Assembly (NCBI GenBank): GCA_013339895.1
Contig: JABACO010000002.1
Span: 7,410,924-7,474,923 of the forward strand
Direction: 5' to 3'
Length of the DNA: 64,000 bases
Origin: Ephydatia muelleri
Taxonomy: Eukaryota; Porifera; Demospongiae; Spongillida; Spongillidae
The notes below the pieces were generated by a model. It was not told the DNA's origin. It searched no databases and was given only the letters and a program-made list of their open reading frames with translations. Numbering within the stretch: position 1 is the stretch's first letter; each line of letters begins with the position of its first letter. The position numbers and the translations under genes are program-made. Below, one piece after another: positions 12,800-23,587 of the stretch.

Positions 12800-14270
12800 A
12801 CATTAACCGTAGTGAATTCCTAAAATTTGCCTAGGGTCTCTTGTCCTTCAAGCGTCTAACGTATTCGCTTCATACGGGATGCAGATAGATGATGTGCATA
12901 CCGACGCCATCTTACGTACTCGCGAACAAGCGAGGTAACGCGCACAACGCAAGCACACCGCCCAGTCGAGGGCCATATTTTAATTAAAATTATATGGCGA
13001 CACAAGAAGCAACGTTAATTGGTAACTTACCAAAGGTGATGTCTGAATGAAAGTCGGAGAAAGATGTGTGAGAACCAGCAGGGCAAAATAAGAATGGATT
13101 GCTTGGTTCTAACCATGTGGAACAAGACGATGTTGCTATTCCATGTATTCATATGACAGGGTAAAAGAACACGCACCATTGACTTATCTCCGTATACTAC
13201 GACTCCCTCGCATTCCTAATGCGGTCATTGGTACGCGACGCCTCCTGCATGTGTGATCACATTAATAATCTAATAGTCTACCCAGGACATTAAAAGAGTT
13301 ACTTCTGAGACCTGATAAATTCTCGTAACAGAAAAAGTGCACAGAAGAAATGCAATAATTGTATCATAACAAGTTGACACTGTTGAAAACATTGGGTGTG
13401 GAATGTGTCCCTTAAGGGCTTCAGTTGTAAATCCTACGTACTTAGCTATCTCAACGCTTTACGTAGGTCTCAGGGTGTGTGCAAAGGGACATGCAGTGAC
13501 TGGATTATGCGTGCATCTATTCGTCTTGCGGAACTCCGAATCTGCGGTATAATGTGCAGTCCGTTAATAACGAATCAATTGGCTTGGCATTAGATGCACT
13601 AACGCCACGGCACATTTAAATCATCGAACATGCTATGTAACATGGGATCGCATTATTACTGAATCCATCTTGGGATTAGTTTCTCGTCACCGCCTCCATG
13701 CCCATTTTGGAGCCGCTTTGTCAATACTCATACCACGTCCCGTAGATACGTAGTTTTAAGAGTTTTCTCCCAGACTTCCCATAGTGTTCCTCAGACCTTG
13801 TGTTTGCCATGCTGCAATGCGCATGCAATTCGACAAGCCATAACTGAACGTTCACGTAAGTCGGTTCTTGTACATGTATGTCCCCCCTGGTTTGTATGGA
13901 GTGTTACCACATATAATGTCTCAACAACGATAAAGATAACGGTATGTTTGCCCCGTATCATAACTTTTCGCTCACACGACGACGCTTGCCACAATAAATG
14001 ATTAGGGTCCCTCAAAGTTGCGAGAACGTCCTGGTTCGAGGCTGTAAGCCTAGTTGGGTAGCTGGGCCCACCAAAGGTAGGGTCGACAGCTCAAGAACAA
14101 CGCCGCATTATATATATTTGGCGGTGCTGTCCGCTTCAGACTCGATACGATACGAAAAGTGGGGTGGGGTTGGTGGTGGTGGTGGTGGTGGGGCGGGGGG
14201 TGTTAGCAGCGTTCGTTAGGAAAAGTCATGGATGAACGGGCATCTTCGAGAGTAGGGGGACCCAATTTCA
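12800..14270. other. CpG-richer unique stretch, no gene recognised
   Basis: This region upstream of the receptor gene has visibly more CG dinucleotides than its surroundings and no repeats that I could match within the window. No open frame longer than about 75 residues and no recognisable domain were found. It could hold promoter sequence for the receptor gene on the minus strand; that is inference only. Confidence 0.3.
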
Positions 14271-14295
14271 TACGAACATGCAGCTTATCACGTGC

Positions 14296-14500
14296 ACCGA
14301 CTCCTATATTCTCCCCTTCCACCCCCTCCTCCCCTCTATCCCTCTCTTCCTGTTCCATCCCCCTCCTCCCCTTTCATGCCTCCAAACTTTCCCCCCTTCC
14401 ATCCTCATCGCCCTCTTCCATCTCCCTCCTCTCCTCCACCCCTCCTCCTTCCTGCTCCATCCCCTCCTCCCCTTTTTACCCCTCCTCCTTGCATATGTGC
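14296..14500. repeat. C/T-rich polypyrimidine tract
   Basis: About 200 bp almost entirely of C and T on the plus strand (CCTCCTCCCCTC, TCCATCCCC words). Long proline/serine-rich frames across it on both strands are compositional artefacts. Confidence 0.9.
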
Positions 14501-14769
14501 ATGCATGTGTTGTGCGTGTGTGTGTGTGCGTGAATGTGTGTGTACCTGCATGCATGGTGTGTTTCAAATTATGTGCACGAGTGTGTGTGCATAGGGCATT
14601 GCTATTTGCCACCCTGAGTCACACCGGCAGCGAACCAATGTACATATTATATGGCATATAACACAATTGCATGTTTTTAAAATGCATGTCATCATCAAGA
14701 AGTTTTGTCTCAATGCTCCTATTGATCTCCCAGTCCAATGCTCTTGGCCATGGGCACTGCATTTCCTAC

Positions 14770-14773
<4 letters not shown>

Positions 14774-14859
<86 letters not shown>
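14774..14859. repeat. (TG)n microsatellite
   Basis: Pure TG dinucleotides for about 86 bp, followed by GGGGGG. The VCVC and THTH frames come only from this tract. Confidence 0.97.
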
Positions 14860-14860
<1 letters not shown>

Positions 14861-15738
14861 GGGGGGTCTACGGTTGGTTTTCGATGGAGTGGCACACAGA
14901 TAAGTTTCAAACGGAAGTGGACATTGCAACTCGGTTGCAATGGGAGTGGACATTGCAATCTGGCCTGATTTCATGTACATGAAAGTGTAAGCACCCAGGC
15001 TAATTGCAGATTGTTTGTAAGTGAGACTGAAGCTTTGCCACCCCGTCACAAGTGACGGTGCAGTGCCTGTTAAATAGTGTGTGTGCTGCTTGTGAAGTAG
15101 TGCTTTGGTGCTTATTGTGTAGTGCTATGGTGCTACACAGTGCCTGTGCTATATGGGTGCAGTGCCCATGAACTCTAGATATACATGTAAATAGCCATGC
15201 AGTGCTCTAACCGAACCTCTTTTTGAACCCCATGGCCACTTTGATCATCACAGTCGTGCTGAATCTTGAGCCACATCCCACTCATAATGCTCCAACCCTG
15301 TGTGTTGTGTGTTTAAATTGAGTGATTATTATTATTTTACAATTTTACAAAAGTGTAGCTTGGAAAATATTGATGGTTTAAACAATTGTGCAAGTTGCTT
15401 TACTGTGTTTCAGTTTTGCAAGATGGCTGCTACTACTAGTTCCAAACGTCCACCAAAGAACCCCATGGTTAGTGAATTGCAATATGTGCTATATGCATGT
15501 CACATGGTTCTGAAATCATGATCCCAAAACCCTTTAGTGGATGGTAACAGTTCAACACAAAGGATGGGGTGGGTGTAGCAGAGTTACATCGATGGGCACA
15601 GGGTTGGTAACATCACTGGGGGGGAGGGGGGAGGGTTGGAGGACATTTGCCCTTTCTATTCCATGTATTACATGTAAATTAATATAACAAACATTAATCA
15701 ATCTCAGTTACATGGTACTCCACTATATGTTTATTTTT
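14860..15738. other. Spacer, no gene recognised
   Basis: No recognised gene or repeat. Contains a short G-rich run at about 15620 and small direct repeats around GTGCTATGGTGC at 15120-15150. Confidence 0.4.
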
Positions 15739-16034
15739 ACAAGTAAATAAAAACATTCTCTAACGAGAAAGTTGTTGGTATACAGGATTGACCAATGGTG
15801 GTGTAAAAAGCACGGAAACAAGAGTGACAGAAATTTGACTGGAAAATTGAAATAGGCCTATATTTAGCACACTAACATTATAACAGTGCATGCCTGAGTA
15901 ATGGGCTAAATATAGGCCTATTTCGATTTTCCAGTCAAATTTCTGTCACTCTTGTTTCCGTGCTTTTTACACCACCATTGGTCAATCCTATATACCAACA
16001 ACTTTCTCGTTTGAGAATGTTTTTATTTACTTGT
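15739..16034. repeat. Foldback terminus of copy A
   Basis: Two arms of about 135-140 bp in inverted orientation around a short centre (CATTATAACAGTGCATGC). The arms share CTCTAACGAGAAAGTTGTTG and TAAATATAGGCCTATTTC-type words. The same foldback occurs at 50955-51250 and 60176-60469. Confidence 0.95.
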
Positions 16035-16189
16035 TTCATAAGTTTTTTCCTCTGGCGTCGTTATAAGTGGTCACAAATTGATTTTAATTTTCGAAAGGAG
16101 GGAGGGAGGGAGGTTTAAAATTTAAATGATATGTATACGAGTTTTTAATGTTATTTACCGTTCGGCCTTGTCCTCGTTGTCTCTGTCTC

Positions 16190-16610
16190 CCCCAGCCTCT
16201 TCTATGGCCGCGGCGGCCTCGTTCTGGTCATGGGAGCCATGTGGGTGGTGGTGGCAGCGGCCAGGGGGGCAGCAGGCGAAGTGGTGGTGGGGGCAATGGT
16301 GTCAGTGCCAGTGGTGGGGCTGGTGCTGGTAGTGGCGGTGCTCCTGCTTCTGCTGCTGGAGGTGGGGGCAGCTCTGCTGCTGCTGTTGGTGGCGGTGGGG
16401 GCAGCTCTGCTGCTACTGCTGCTGGCGGCGGGGGCAGCTCTGCTAGTGCTGCTACTGCTGGCGGCGTACGGTAGGGGGGCAGCACTGCATCTAAGCGGTG
16501 GCGGGGGCGGGGCGGTGGTGGGGGTGGGGCGGTGGCTGCGTAAATGGAAGAGGAGTTGGAGGATGTACTTCGTCCTCTGACTCCTCTTCAAAAAATCTTT
16601 TCATCTGAAT
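16190..16610 (-). CDS. Copy A: acidic exon followed by Pro/Ala/Ser-rich tail
   Basis: On the minus strand a stretch beginning near 16610 reads MKRFFEEESEDEVHPPTPLP and then runs into proline/alanine low complexity coded by GCT/GGC-type repeats down to about 16200. Copy B has a matching start (GKEFFDDSEGEKVEEAHTSS at about 52400), so the acidic segment is conserved while the tail has expanded differently in each copy. Likely the last coding part of the element's minus-strand gene. Its function is unknown. Confidence 0.45.
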
Positions 16611-16912
16611 CAACATGACAGAGAGTATAGAAACAAAGTGCAAGGATTTAGTTTTTACCTTTTTTGTTCTCAGCAAGCAAAGTGCACTATTTGGCGAGTG
16701 AGTCGCTTTTATACATGAAAAACCTTAACATGTGTACCGGCTGTGCTACAATTCTATTGGTTCAATTTCATCCGTTACATCACCGATCTCACAGATAAGG
16801 GGGGAGTGGCTGTGTGTGTGTGTGTGCAATGTTTGTGTAACAATGTTTACATGGGAAAGACCTCCCTCTCCAATGATGTCCATTCTTGTATATGTACACT
16901 CATTTGTACATT

Positions 16913-17305
16913 TCATTTCAAGGGGTGCATGGTATCCTTATCTCTGTCCCCTATCTCCTCTGCCACTACACACCTATCTACTGGAATGGCCTCAAGTCGT
17001 TTTGTGTAAGTGTACGAATTAATAAAAAAGTAAGGTTCAGAGCCAGCAGTATGATACCCATGCCCAACTAAAATATCATTCTCTTCTAATTTCAATGCAT
17101 TAACTTCCCGGATAGTTTTTAGCAATGACCCTGCTTTTGCTCTTCGTACACTCAGTGCTTTAGAAACTAATGCATCTGCACCAATCTTACTTACTGCTGC
17201 ACAGGCAGATCTTGTAACAACCTTTTGAGCTAGCAATGGAGACTTACAAAAGGCATCATTTACTTCACTCAATATCCCTAAGAATAGCTTTTTCAAGACC
17301 ACCAT
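16913..17305 (-). CDS. Copy A: conserved exon of the element's gene
   Basis: Minus-strand coding exon containing LSEVNDAFCKSPLLAQKVVT, SKALSVRRAKAGSLLKTIRE and ENDILVGHGYHTAGSEPYFF, then YTKRLEAIPVDRCVVAEEIG. Copy C (about 61300-61015) encodes nearly the same residues, which is what selection on a protein or very recent copying would give. No known domain is recognised. A further exon just upstream on the minus strand (17693-17511) carries KRAAERKRYRRGHRTTATTQ and HVRDLPFTSHVKHAW. Confidence 0.5.
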   Translation of the reverse strand: MVVLKKLFLGILSEVNDAFCKSPLLAQKVVTRSACAAVSKIGADALVSKALSVRRAKAGSLLKTIREVNALKLEENDILVGHGYHTAGSEPYFFINSYTYTKRLEAIPVDRCVVAEEIGDRDKDTMHPLK

Positions 17306-17758
17306 TATACTCCATTAGTGCTTGAGATTTGGGTTCATACAAGGAGTAGCTAAGGAAATGGTAGCAAATGCAATTAAATTGATACACAGTTGCGGGCTGC
17401 CGTTGTACATCAGATAAAGAAGCCTTTTTGTACATCAGATTAAGGATGACACACCAATATTCAATAGACAGGTCACAAAGGAGAAAGGACTACTGTACAC
17501 AACAGTTGGATCACCATGCATGCTTTACATGTGAAGTGAATGGCAGATCCCTTACATGCGTGCTGTACATGCACATCTTCCTATAGCGTTTTAATGCTAG
17601 TGCAATACAACATGCCATCACATACGTTTGGGTGGTAGCGGTAGTTCGGTGACCCCTGCGATACCGCTTCCTCTCGGCAGCACGTTTAGCCAATCGGACA
17701 GCGAATACTGATTCCTTTCAGATGCCTTAATGGCAGCTGAATTGTCCTCGTATTTAGC

Positions 17759-17864
17759 TAGTCTCGTACCCAGACCCTAGTACGTCACAGCTGCGGATGG
17801 ATTACATCACCGCTACGCTAGGTAGCGTAATCCATCGACGTACTAGGGTCTGGGTACGAGACTA
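17759..17864. mobile_element. 106-bp MITE with 9-bp target-site duplication
   Basis: Near-perfect palindromic element with ends TAGTCTCGTACCCAGACCCT and its inverse. It is flanked on both sides by GTATTTAGC (17750-17758 and 17865-17873). It lies within copy A of the composite element. A second copy at 32135 also has a perfect 9-bp duplication. Target duplications of 8-10 bp are typical of Mutator-like or hAT-like transposition. Confidence 0.92.
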
Positions 17865-17883
17865 GTATTTAGCAGCGCGGTTC

Positions 17884-17935
17884 TCCCGTACCCAGACCCT
17901 GATTCCCGATGGATTACATCACCGCTACGTGGAAA
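17884..17935. mobile_element. Partial copy of the same MITE
   Basis: Begins CCGTACCCAGACCCTGATTC and continues with GATGGATTACATCACCGCTA, matching the left half of the copy at 32135. The right half is missing. Confidence 0.75.
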
Positions 17936-19440
17936 AGAGTGGGACGGTGAATTCAAGTACTACCTCAACAATACACACCCATGTCCCACTATACTTGTAT
18001 ATTGGTAGGTGGGTTCTAGAAGACCTACATATTTACAACCCATATAGTAGCATCATTAATAATCAGTCTGAGAGTTTGAATTTGAAAGAATTGCAAGGAT
18101 GGAAAGAAGTTAAAATAGACAATGCAGTGCCAGCATTTTATCAGATGCAGACTTTTTACAGCAATGAAATAACAAGAAGGTTAGCTGGAATCCAATACTC
18201 AAGTGTTGTTTCTGGAATGAAGGAAATCGAATTATTTGTAACTTGCTAACCTAAGGAAGTTGTCCAATGATTACAAGGGAACATAGCAGTTGAAACAAGT
18301 ATTGTCACAACAATAATTGCAAATACAGCTCCTGTACAAGGCAGGAAAGATGTGGTGAGCACATGCTTCAGCAAAGGAAACTGCTCAGTATCGTGCCAAG
18401 CTGTGTATCAACAGTGGTTGGGTTAGTTTTGATGCAAAGCTCGGTGTTTTCCTTGTGAAGGGTAAAGCTGGTGTAGCAAGAGTAGTAATGTTGTTTTCAA
18501 ATGAAACATGTAGCTGCATCCCTCAAAGTGTGCGTGATTGCTATCATATACTACCAGTAAAGATGAACATAGGCAACTCTGTAGTTAAGGAGTGTAGATT
18601 TCAAACCTGTCTCAGCTTTGGCCAGGAGCAAGGGAGATAAGAGAAGTGGCAGGAAACATCCTCGTCGTAATGATGTTGGAAGTGAGTTATGTTTTAGTAT
18701 TAGTTCTGTTTATTTAATTTGGTTTTTTTCATTCAAGGCACAACGCTGCACAGTGGTGAAACTGATGAAGCAGGTAAGATAAAACAGTTTGCAAGATGTG
18801 GAAGTTAGTCAAACCGAAGCGGGGAAATTTCCAGTTGATGAAGCTGCTGAAACAATAGAATGAAATTACCAGCAGGTGAGGATGATAGAACAGATGAGAT
18901 GAACTACCAGCAGGTAAAGATTATCAAACCAAAGAGGCAAAACTGCGTGAGGATTGTACAGATCCAAGTGAGTAATGACGTGCCTGATATACTTGCACGA
19001 TTCTTGTACATTTGGTTTGGAGATGGTTGGTCATTCAAATACATATGAAAAGGCATCATATTGAGCTTGCATGCTTCCCAGTGAGAATCAAACACCTAAC
19101 CCTGGTACTGTGGCAAAAGACTGTGTACAAACCGTTTGTACATTTGATTCAAGAAATCACCTGGCCATCAATTTGGCGAAGGTGACCTATAACTTTAGAT
19201 CATGATGACCTAATTGCTAATGACAAAAAAGTATGAATCAAAAGTTTACAACTATTTGAGAATGGCAAAAGAATTCCAACAACTCCTGGGCAATAGCTGC
19301 ATTAAGCCATCTTACATTCAGCACAGGCGATTTTAGCTACAACATTCAAGAGAACTTTTGAATTTCAAAGTGTTGGGTGTGGATTGGCAATGACCTTTGG
19401 AGTTGGGAATGCAGAACCAAATGGCTATTTGAAAAAATGC
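17929..19440 (+). pseudogene. Decayed gene with a SWIM-type zinc finger
   Basis: An open piece at 17929-18249 (SESLNLKELQGWKEVKIDNA, FYSNEITRRLAGIQYSSV) is followed near 18370-18640 by AKETAQYRAKLCINSGWVSF and a SWIM-like zinc finger. The zinc finger reads CSC, seven residues, CYH (NETCSCIPQSVRDCYHILPV), and a basic KRSGRKHPRR follows. SWIM fingers accompany Mutator-like transposases and some chromatin proteins. Stops separate the pieces, and downstream fragments to about 19440 are weak. Probably a dead transposon-linked gene. Confidence 0.5.
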
Positions 19441-19831
19441 ATGTATTGTGTACTTGCTGTTGTTATGTATTCTCAGTACCTTTGTCTGATTATTATATCA
19501 CTACATTTCTTAATCCAGATTCCATGTATACTCGGTAGAGAAACTGTATAAAACTGAGTAAACAGCTCATTTTACACGATATAAATCGAATTGATTTCGT
19601 GGAATAGTCACGGAATGGAATATTCGTTCAGTTTTGTGTTTAAGTATAACGCCCCACAGATGAAAGGATGGAAAGAGGCTGATACTAAAGGAGTAGTAAT
19701 AGGAAAGTCCAGAAAAAACGTGCAAAGAATGAGGTGGATCACTTTGTTTCAGTCTTTTGGAACAAAACATGGACTAGCATTTTGGACGAAAGTTTTAGAA
19801 TCCTCCGAATCATCGTGCCACAGATTGTGCT

Positions 19832-20110
19832 ATTCCAGTTAATAAGTGTACACCCCTACTGATGACATTATTTATTAAGCAACCCCCCTGGACACATATG
19901 CAAATTATACCCTCCCTCAAGGCATATAACAACCCCCCCCCTCCCTCCCTCTCTCACTGGACAGTCACATATCATGCTACATCACAGGACAGCAGTATTC
20001 CATTACTCCCAGGACATGATTTTTCTAACTTTCCACCCCATACCCCCCCCTCAGGACATTTATAGCTCCCTCCTGGACACTGTGATTCATTAATCCCCTG
20101 GGACAACAGT
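19832..20110. mobile_element. Old relative of the TIR/minisatellite element at 38416
   Basis: The left end GTGTACACCCCTACTGATGA matches the terminal repeat of the element at 38416-39020. The interior is a pyrimidine-rich run of CCTGGACA and CCCTCC words, the complementary sense of that element's TGTCCAGAGGGG minisatellite. No right terminal repeat is visible. Confidence 0.6.
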
Positions 20111-21149
20111 ATGTGGAGAAGCACATGATAAAGCTTTCCTACTCTAGCATGTTGAGTTCTTACATGCATTCTATTCCATTGAACTGCTGTTATGCATGTT
20201 TGTCGAGGCCACTGATTTTATTTACCGAGCTTTTGTACTCTCTGTGTATTTTCTCTGTATTGTTGCATGTGTTGCACATATCCTAGCTCTGTAGATGACA
20301 ACTACTCTATGTGCATGTTGAGTTTCCATACAACTGGTCCTTCTTACATTACATAAAGCCCTCACTTGATACTCTACAAAGGTATGTGTAGCTACATGCA
20401 CTGTCCAATATATTGTCATGACCCCATAGGATTGGTCCTCGAAAGGTGTACATTTACCAATTAAGCACATGACAAAGAATGACACTATGTTCACCACAAC
20501 ATGCGTATAAGGCTTTACATTTCTTCGCATTCACTTTATATCTCTGTGGCTGGTGGAGAAGCATGTGATAAAGCTTTCCTATTTGTCATAACACTTGCTC
20601 AACTTAACCTTATTTGCATGTATGCCTCTCCAACTAAGTGATTTCAGTTTCTTTTTTCTCCCATTCCAATTTCGATAACTTTTTTGAAGTTTCTTTGTTC
20701 CGCCCATTCTCCGCCTTAAACTAAGCTAGCCTCTCGGCTAGCCGTTTGCAACTATTTTGCCGCACCCAGGCAATGAATTTATGTGGGTAGATTAAGAGAC
20801 AAAAGAAGAGGACTTTTATGGTCATTGCTGATTTCTGAGCTCTTTTTCAACTGTGATTAGTATTTCTTGCACCGAGTACTAGTATTTCTTGCACCGAGTA
20901 CTAATATAAAAACTAGCAATTACCTACGTAACTTTACATGCACATGAATATGCTTCTATGCTCTTGTGATAGAACGTTGCCGCGAAAAGGAATTAACGTG
21001 CACGGTTAATCGCCGTGACTTGACTCACGTGCACATGAAAAACTTCAATTCCCATTGAGTGATGTACCATAGTGGCTAAGGGAAGGCAGTTCCTAAGAAG
21101 AAAGCAAAATGGGAAATCAACGCTCGCGGATTAACCAATATTCATCAAA

Positions 21150-21230
21150 TGACCCAACGGTTCAGGTGATAAGTGCAGTGATTGGGAATCGAGCAGCACA
21201 AGGTTCAAATCCCGCTAGGAATAATGTGTT
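21150..21230 (+). ncRNA. tRNA-like segment 1 (pol III box B)
   Basis: Contains AAGGTTCAAATCCCGC, an excellent match to the pol III box B (GGTTCGANTCC). An A-box-like GGTTCAGGTGATAAGTGC lies about 40 bp before it. Repeated at about 54990-55075; shortened at about 23885-23945. It does not fold as a complete tRNA by eye, so I call it a SINE head, not a tRNA gene. Confidence 0.55.
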
Positions 21231-21294
21231 CCTTTTTTATTATAACTTGGGGGCTTATCTACATGAGTATAAGTTCCAACTATAATACTTCAAG

Positions 21295-21650
21295 CTAGTG
21301 CACTGTGGTGTAGTGGTTACAACGAGAGCTTCACAAGTTCAAGGTATTGGGATCAATTCCGGCCCGGGGTCCACCCAATTTCCTCCCCTAGTTGTATTCC
21401 ATTGCTCCACAGGTGCACGGGTGGCATAGCTTCGGTTCTGTCGGAGATGACTACCGAAAAGTGAAAGAGCTGCTGATGTTGGGTCATTCCTCATCAAAGG
21501 GCACAATATCTGTTCGATTTGGTTTCTGTTGACTTGGTAGTGTCACTCAATGGAAATTCTCCACGGAGAAACAAATAGAATGGAGAGTTGCTGTCTTCCC
21601 TACGCCTGTGTCAGGTGTAGGGTGCCATTAAAAAAAATTTTTAATTATGT
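21295..21650 (+). repeat. tRNA-derived SINE, copy 1
   Basis: Box A-like TGGTGTAGTGGTTACAACGA and box B-like GGGATCAATTCCGG are spaced as in a tRNA. A body follows containing TCGGTTCTGTCGGAGATGAC and AATGGAGAGTTGCTGTCTTC, and it ends GTGTAGGGTGCCATT plus an A/T run. Copy 2 lies right of the LTR element (28294-28500, internally shorter by about 140 bp); copy 3 lies at 55143-55510. Confidence 0.75.
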
Positions 21651-21779
21651 TATTTTTATTATTTGCATTTCTTTTGAACGGCCATGGTAACACCGGGTTT
21701 TAAAATTAGATCATAAGATTGGTATTTTCTACTGTTCATAATATCGGAGACAGTTTATTCACTACTTTTTGCCGGAAAA

Positions 21780-22260
21780 CAGGGGCAAGGGACATTCATC
21801 AGGCATTTGTCGTCGTCTCCTAATCCTACGCTCCACATCTATTTCCCAGTCTGTGCATCTTATCTTTGCATTCTCTATAGCATCCAGGCACAATTGGTCA
21901 CCATCGGTGGCAAGGTTATGCTGCAAACTTTTCAGGTCAGCTGCAGCGTCCATGCTTGGATCCTGCAACTTCTTCTGAACACGATCTAGTTTTCCAAGAA
22001 TTGCATGTGTTCCATAAATACAACAGAACAAAGAATTCAAGTTTCAAAATCGCTGCTAACAGAATCTGTGCTTCACTTCTGGCGTCATGTGTCATGGTTG
22101 TATCATCGGATAACTTGTCAAGCAATCCCACCAATTCACCTAGACCAATACAAAATACATTGCACGTGAACTCCATCGAGTTTCACATTCCCGTTTCACT
22201 ACAAGTGGAAGCACATTTTTCAGCTCTTCGCACCGTAGGGTTGAGGCCGAGAAACCAAAA
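21780..22260 (-). pseudogene. hAT transposase (DUF4371/ZMYM1-like), C-terminal third
   Basis: Minus-strand pieces read CETRWSSR at about 22180 (the hAT TRW landmark), then LDKLSDDTTMTHDARSEAQI, ILKLEFFVLLYLWN, KLDRVQKKLQDPSM, DLKSLQHNLATDGDQLCLDA and CTDWEIDVERRIRRRR to a stop at about 21764. One or two frameshifts separate them. This is the C-terminal part of the zinc-finger-MYM1-like hAT family. Matching N-terminal pieces lie at 22810-23450, partly inverted. Confidence 0.8.
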
Positions 22261-22397
22261 AAGGTTACAACAATTAGATCCTGTTTGGCAGAGCTAAGTT
22301 AAAACTGTGATTGTCACTTTTTAGAAACAATGCACGGTGATTTCTGGCACATATCCGCTGTTGAAGGCCTGATATATGACGAGCAATTACAGATGCA

Positions 22398-22795
22398 TTA
22401 GGAAATTTAATATGGCACCGTAGGCGCCCTGAATGGCGCCGAAGGCGCCCTCGTCCTAGTTGACGGCCAAAACATTGCTAAAAAATTTTAGTGTGCTTTT
22501 TGACACCGGATTCGGATTCCGCGTGCAAATTGACCTGGTCCCCTCGCGCCTTCGGCGCGGCCATAAACCCTAACCCCAAAATATATATCCTAACAGCGTC
22601 AATGCCGCGTTTTAGGAAATTTAATATGTCGCCGAAGGCGCCCTCGTCCAGTGGTCGAAAAAATTTAGGTGCTATACGTGTGTTTTTTAACACCGGATTC
22701 GGATTGCGGGGTGCAAATTGACCTAGTTTGCGTGCCTTCGGCGCGACCCTAAGCCCTAAACCCCAATACAGATCCTAACAGCGCAATACTGTGGT
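22398..22795. repeat. Two tandem ~210-bp units rich in CGCCTTCGGCGC palindromes
   Basis: Both units carry AGGAAATTTAATATG, then GCCGAAGGCGCCCTCGTCC, an AAAAAATTTAG stretch, ACACCGGATTCGGATT, GTGCAAATTGACCT, CGCGCCTTCGGCGCG-type palindromes and CCCTAA-rich words (AACCCTAACCCC; CCTAAACCCC). The GC-rich palindromes stand out from the AT-rich surroundings. Not coding in any obvious way. Confidence 0.85.
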
Positions 22796-22809
22796 TTACT
22801 AGTAGATTC

Positions 22810-23012
22810 AACACCTGCATCGGGAATAGTAATTCGGTTTGTTGACATTAATTTTGTATGCAATAAAGTCTGTATCAAAGAAATGTTTCTGGGTTTCATA
22901 GAGTTGCATTCAATAGATGCTTCTAGCCTCGAGAAGGTCATCCTGGAACGTTTGGAATCCGACGGAATACCTCTGGGTGATTGCAGGTCACAGTGCTACG
23001 ATAAAACGCGGT
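22810..23012 (+). pseudogene. hAT transposase middle segment, inverted relative to its neighbours
   Basis: Plus-strand reading gives VRFVDINFVCNKVCIKEMFL, then FIELHSIDASSLEKVILERL and ESDGIPLGDCRSQCYDK, the middle of the DUF4371/hAT transposase. The flanking segments of the same protein are on the minus strand, so this block has been flipped. Confidence 0.75.
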
Positions 23013-23450
23013 AGTACTTGCTTTGTATGACGTCTTGTACCAACCGATTGTTTACACTGTTTCTGATAAATTCATTCTGATTTTCTGGGGATATAAGTAT
23101 GTGACAGATTTAGGATTGTCTCTAGCATATTTCAGATGGTCTGAAATAATATAGGATCATATTGACCAATCAGTTTCAGGAGAGAAAGGAAGTTTCCCGG
23201 ATTATCACAGTCATTGCTTAATCGTTCTTCATGACCACGTAGTGCTAGGTTTTGGGAAGCAAGATATTTGATACACGCTAGCATAGTTTACTTATCGCCA
23301 TCGCTGTTTTTCAGATTGAGTCATCGCTTCAGTGCAAGTATCAATCCATATACCAAAAATAATTCTTCGCTCCGCTCTTTCCACATTGATTTAGGACTGT
23401 TCTCATGTAAGACTACTTCTTCCATTTGCTGAATCCATTACCTAATTCAA
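23012..23450 (-). pseudogene. hAT transposase N-terminal segment
   Basis: Minus-strand pieces read MLACIKYLASQNLALRGHEE, then NPGNFLSLLKLIGQYDPILF and NEFIRNSVNNRLVQDVIQSK, the order expected for the N-terminal third of a ZMYM1-like hAT transposase. Stops and frameshifts are present. Confidence 0.75.
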
Positions 23451-23587
23451 AAGCCGCTCTGCAAATAACCGATGACAATGTAAACAATAAACAACAAAAG
23501 CAATATGCAGCTTTATTTAGTGGTGAATATAACAACCAAGAGCGGTTCCATTGGCAAGGTTAACTGACTATCGGTATGGATTTTTTT

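Larger units (their letters stand above)
15739..17880 (-). mobile_element. Composite foldback element, copy A (right end disrupted)
   Basis: First of three same-orientation copies (others at 50955 and 60176). From left: a 296-bp foldback beginning ACAAGTAAATAAAAACATTC, a GC-rich low-complexity tract, and minus-strand coding exons. Sequence to the left of ACAAG differs in all three copies, while sequence to the right of the foldback (CTTGTTTCATAA onward) is shared, so the foldback's left tip marks the left end of the whole element. Copy A is interrupted on the right by a MITE at 17759 and loses similarity at about 17883. The superfamily is not recognised. Confidence 0.7.
20560..21780 (+). repeat. 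Long tRNA-derived interspersed repeat, copy 1
   Basis: About 1.2 kb shared with 54430-55670 and, in part, with 23588-24010 plus 28289-28660. It contains two tRNA-like segments in tandem (about 21150-21230 and 21295-21370), a unique middle and an A/T-rich tail after GTGTAGGGTGCCATT. Its right end abuts a minus-strand hAT fragment. Confidence 0.8.

Noticed and set aside
21295-21370. A functional tRNA gene
   Set aside because: Box A-like and box B-like words are present, but no convincing cloverleaf or anticodon stem can be drawn, and the sequence recurs within a longer repeat with an A/T tail.
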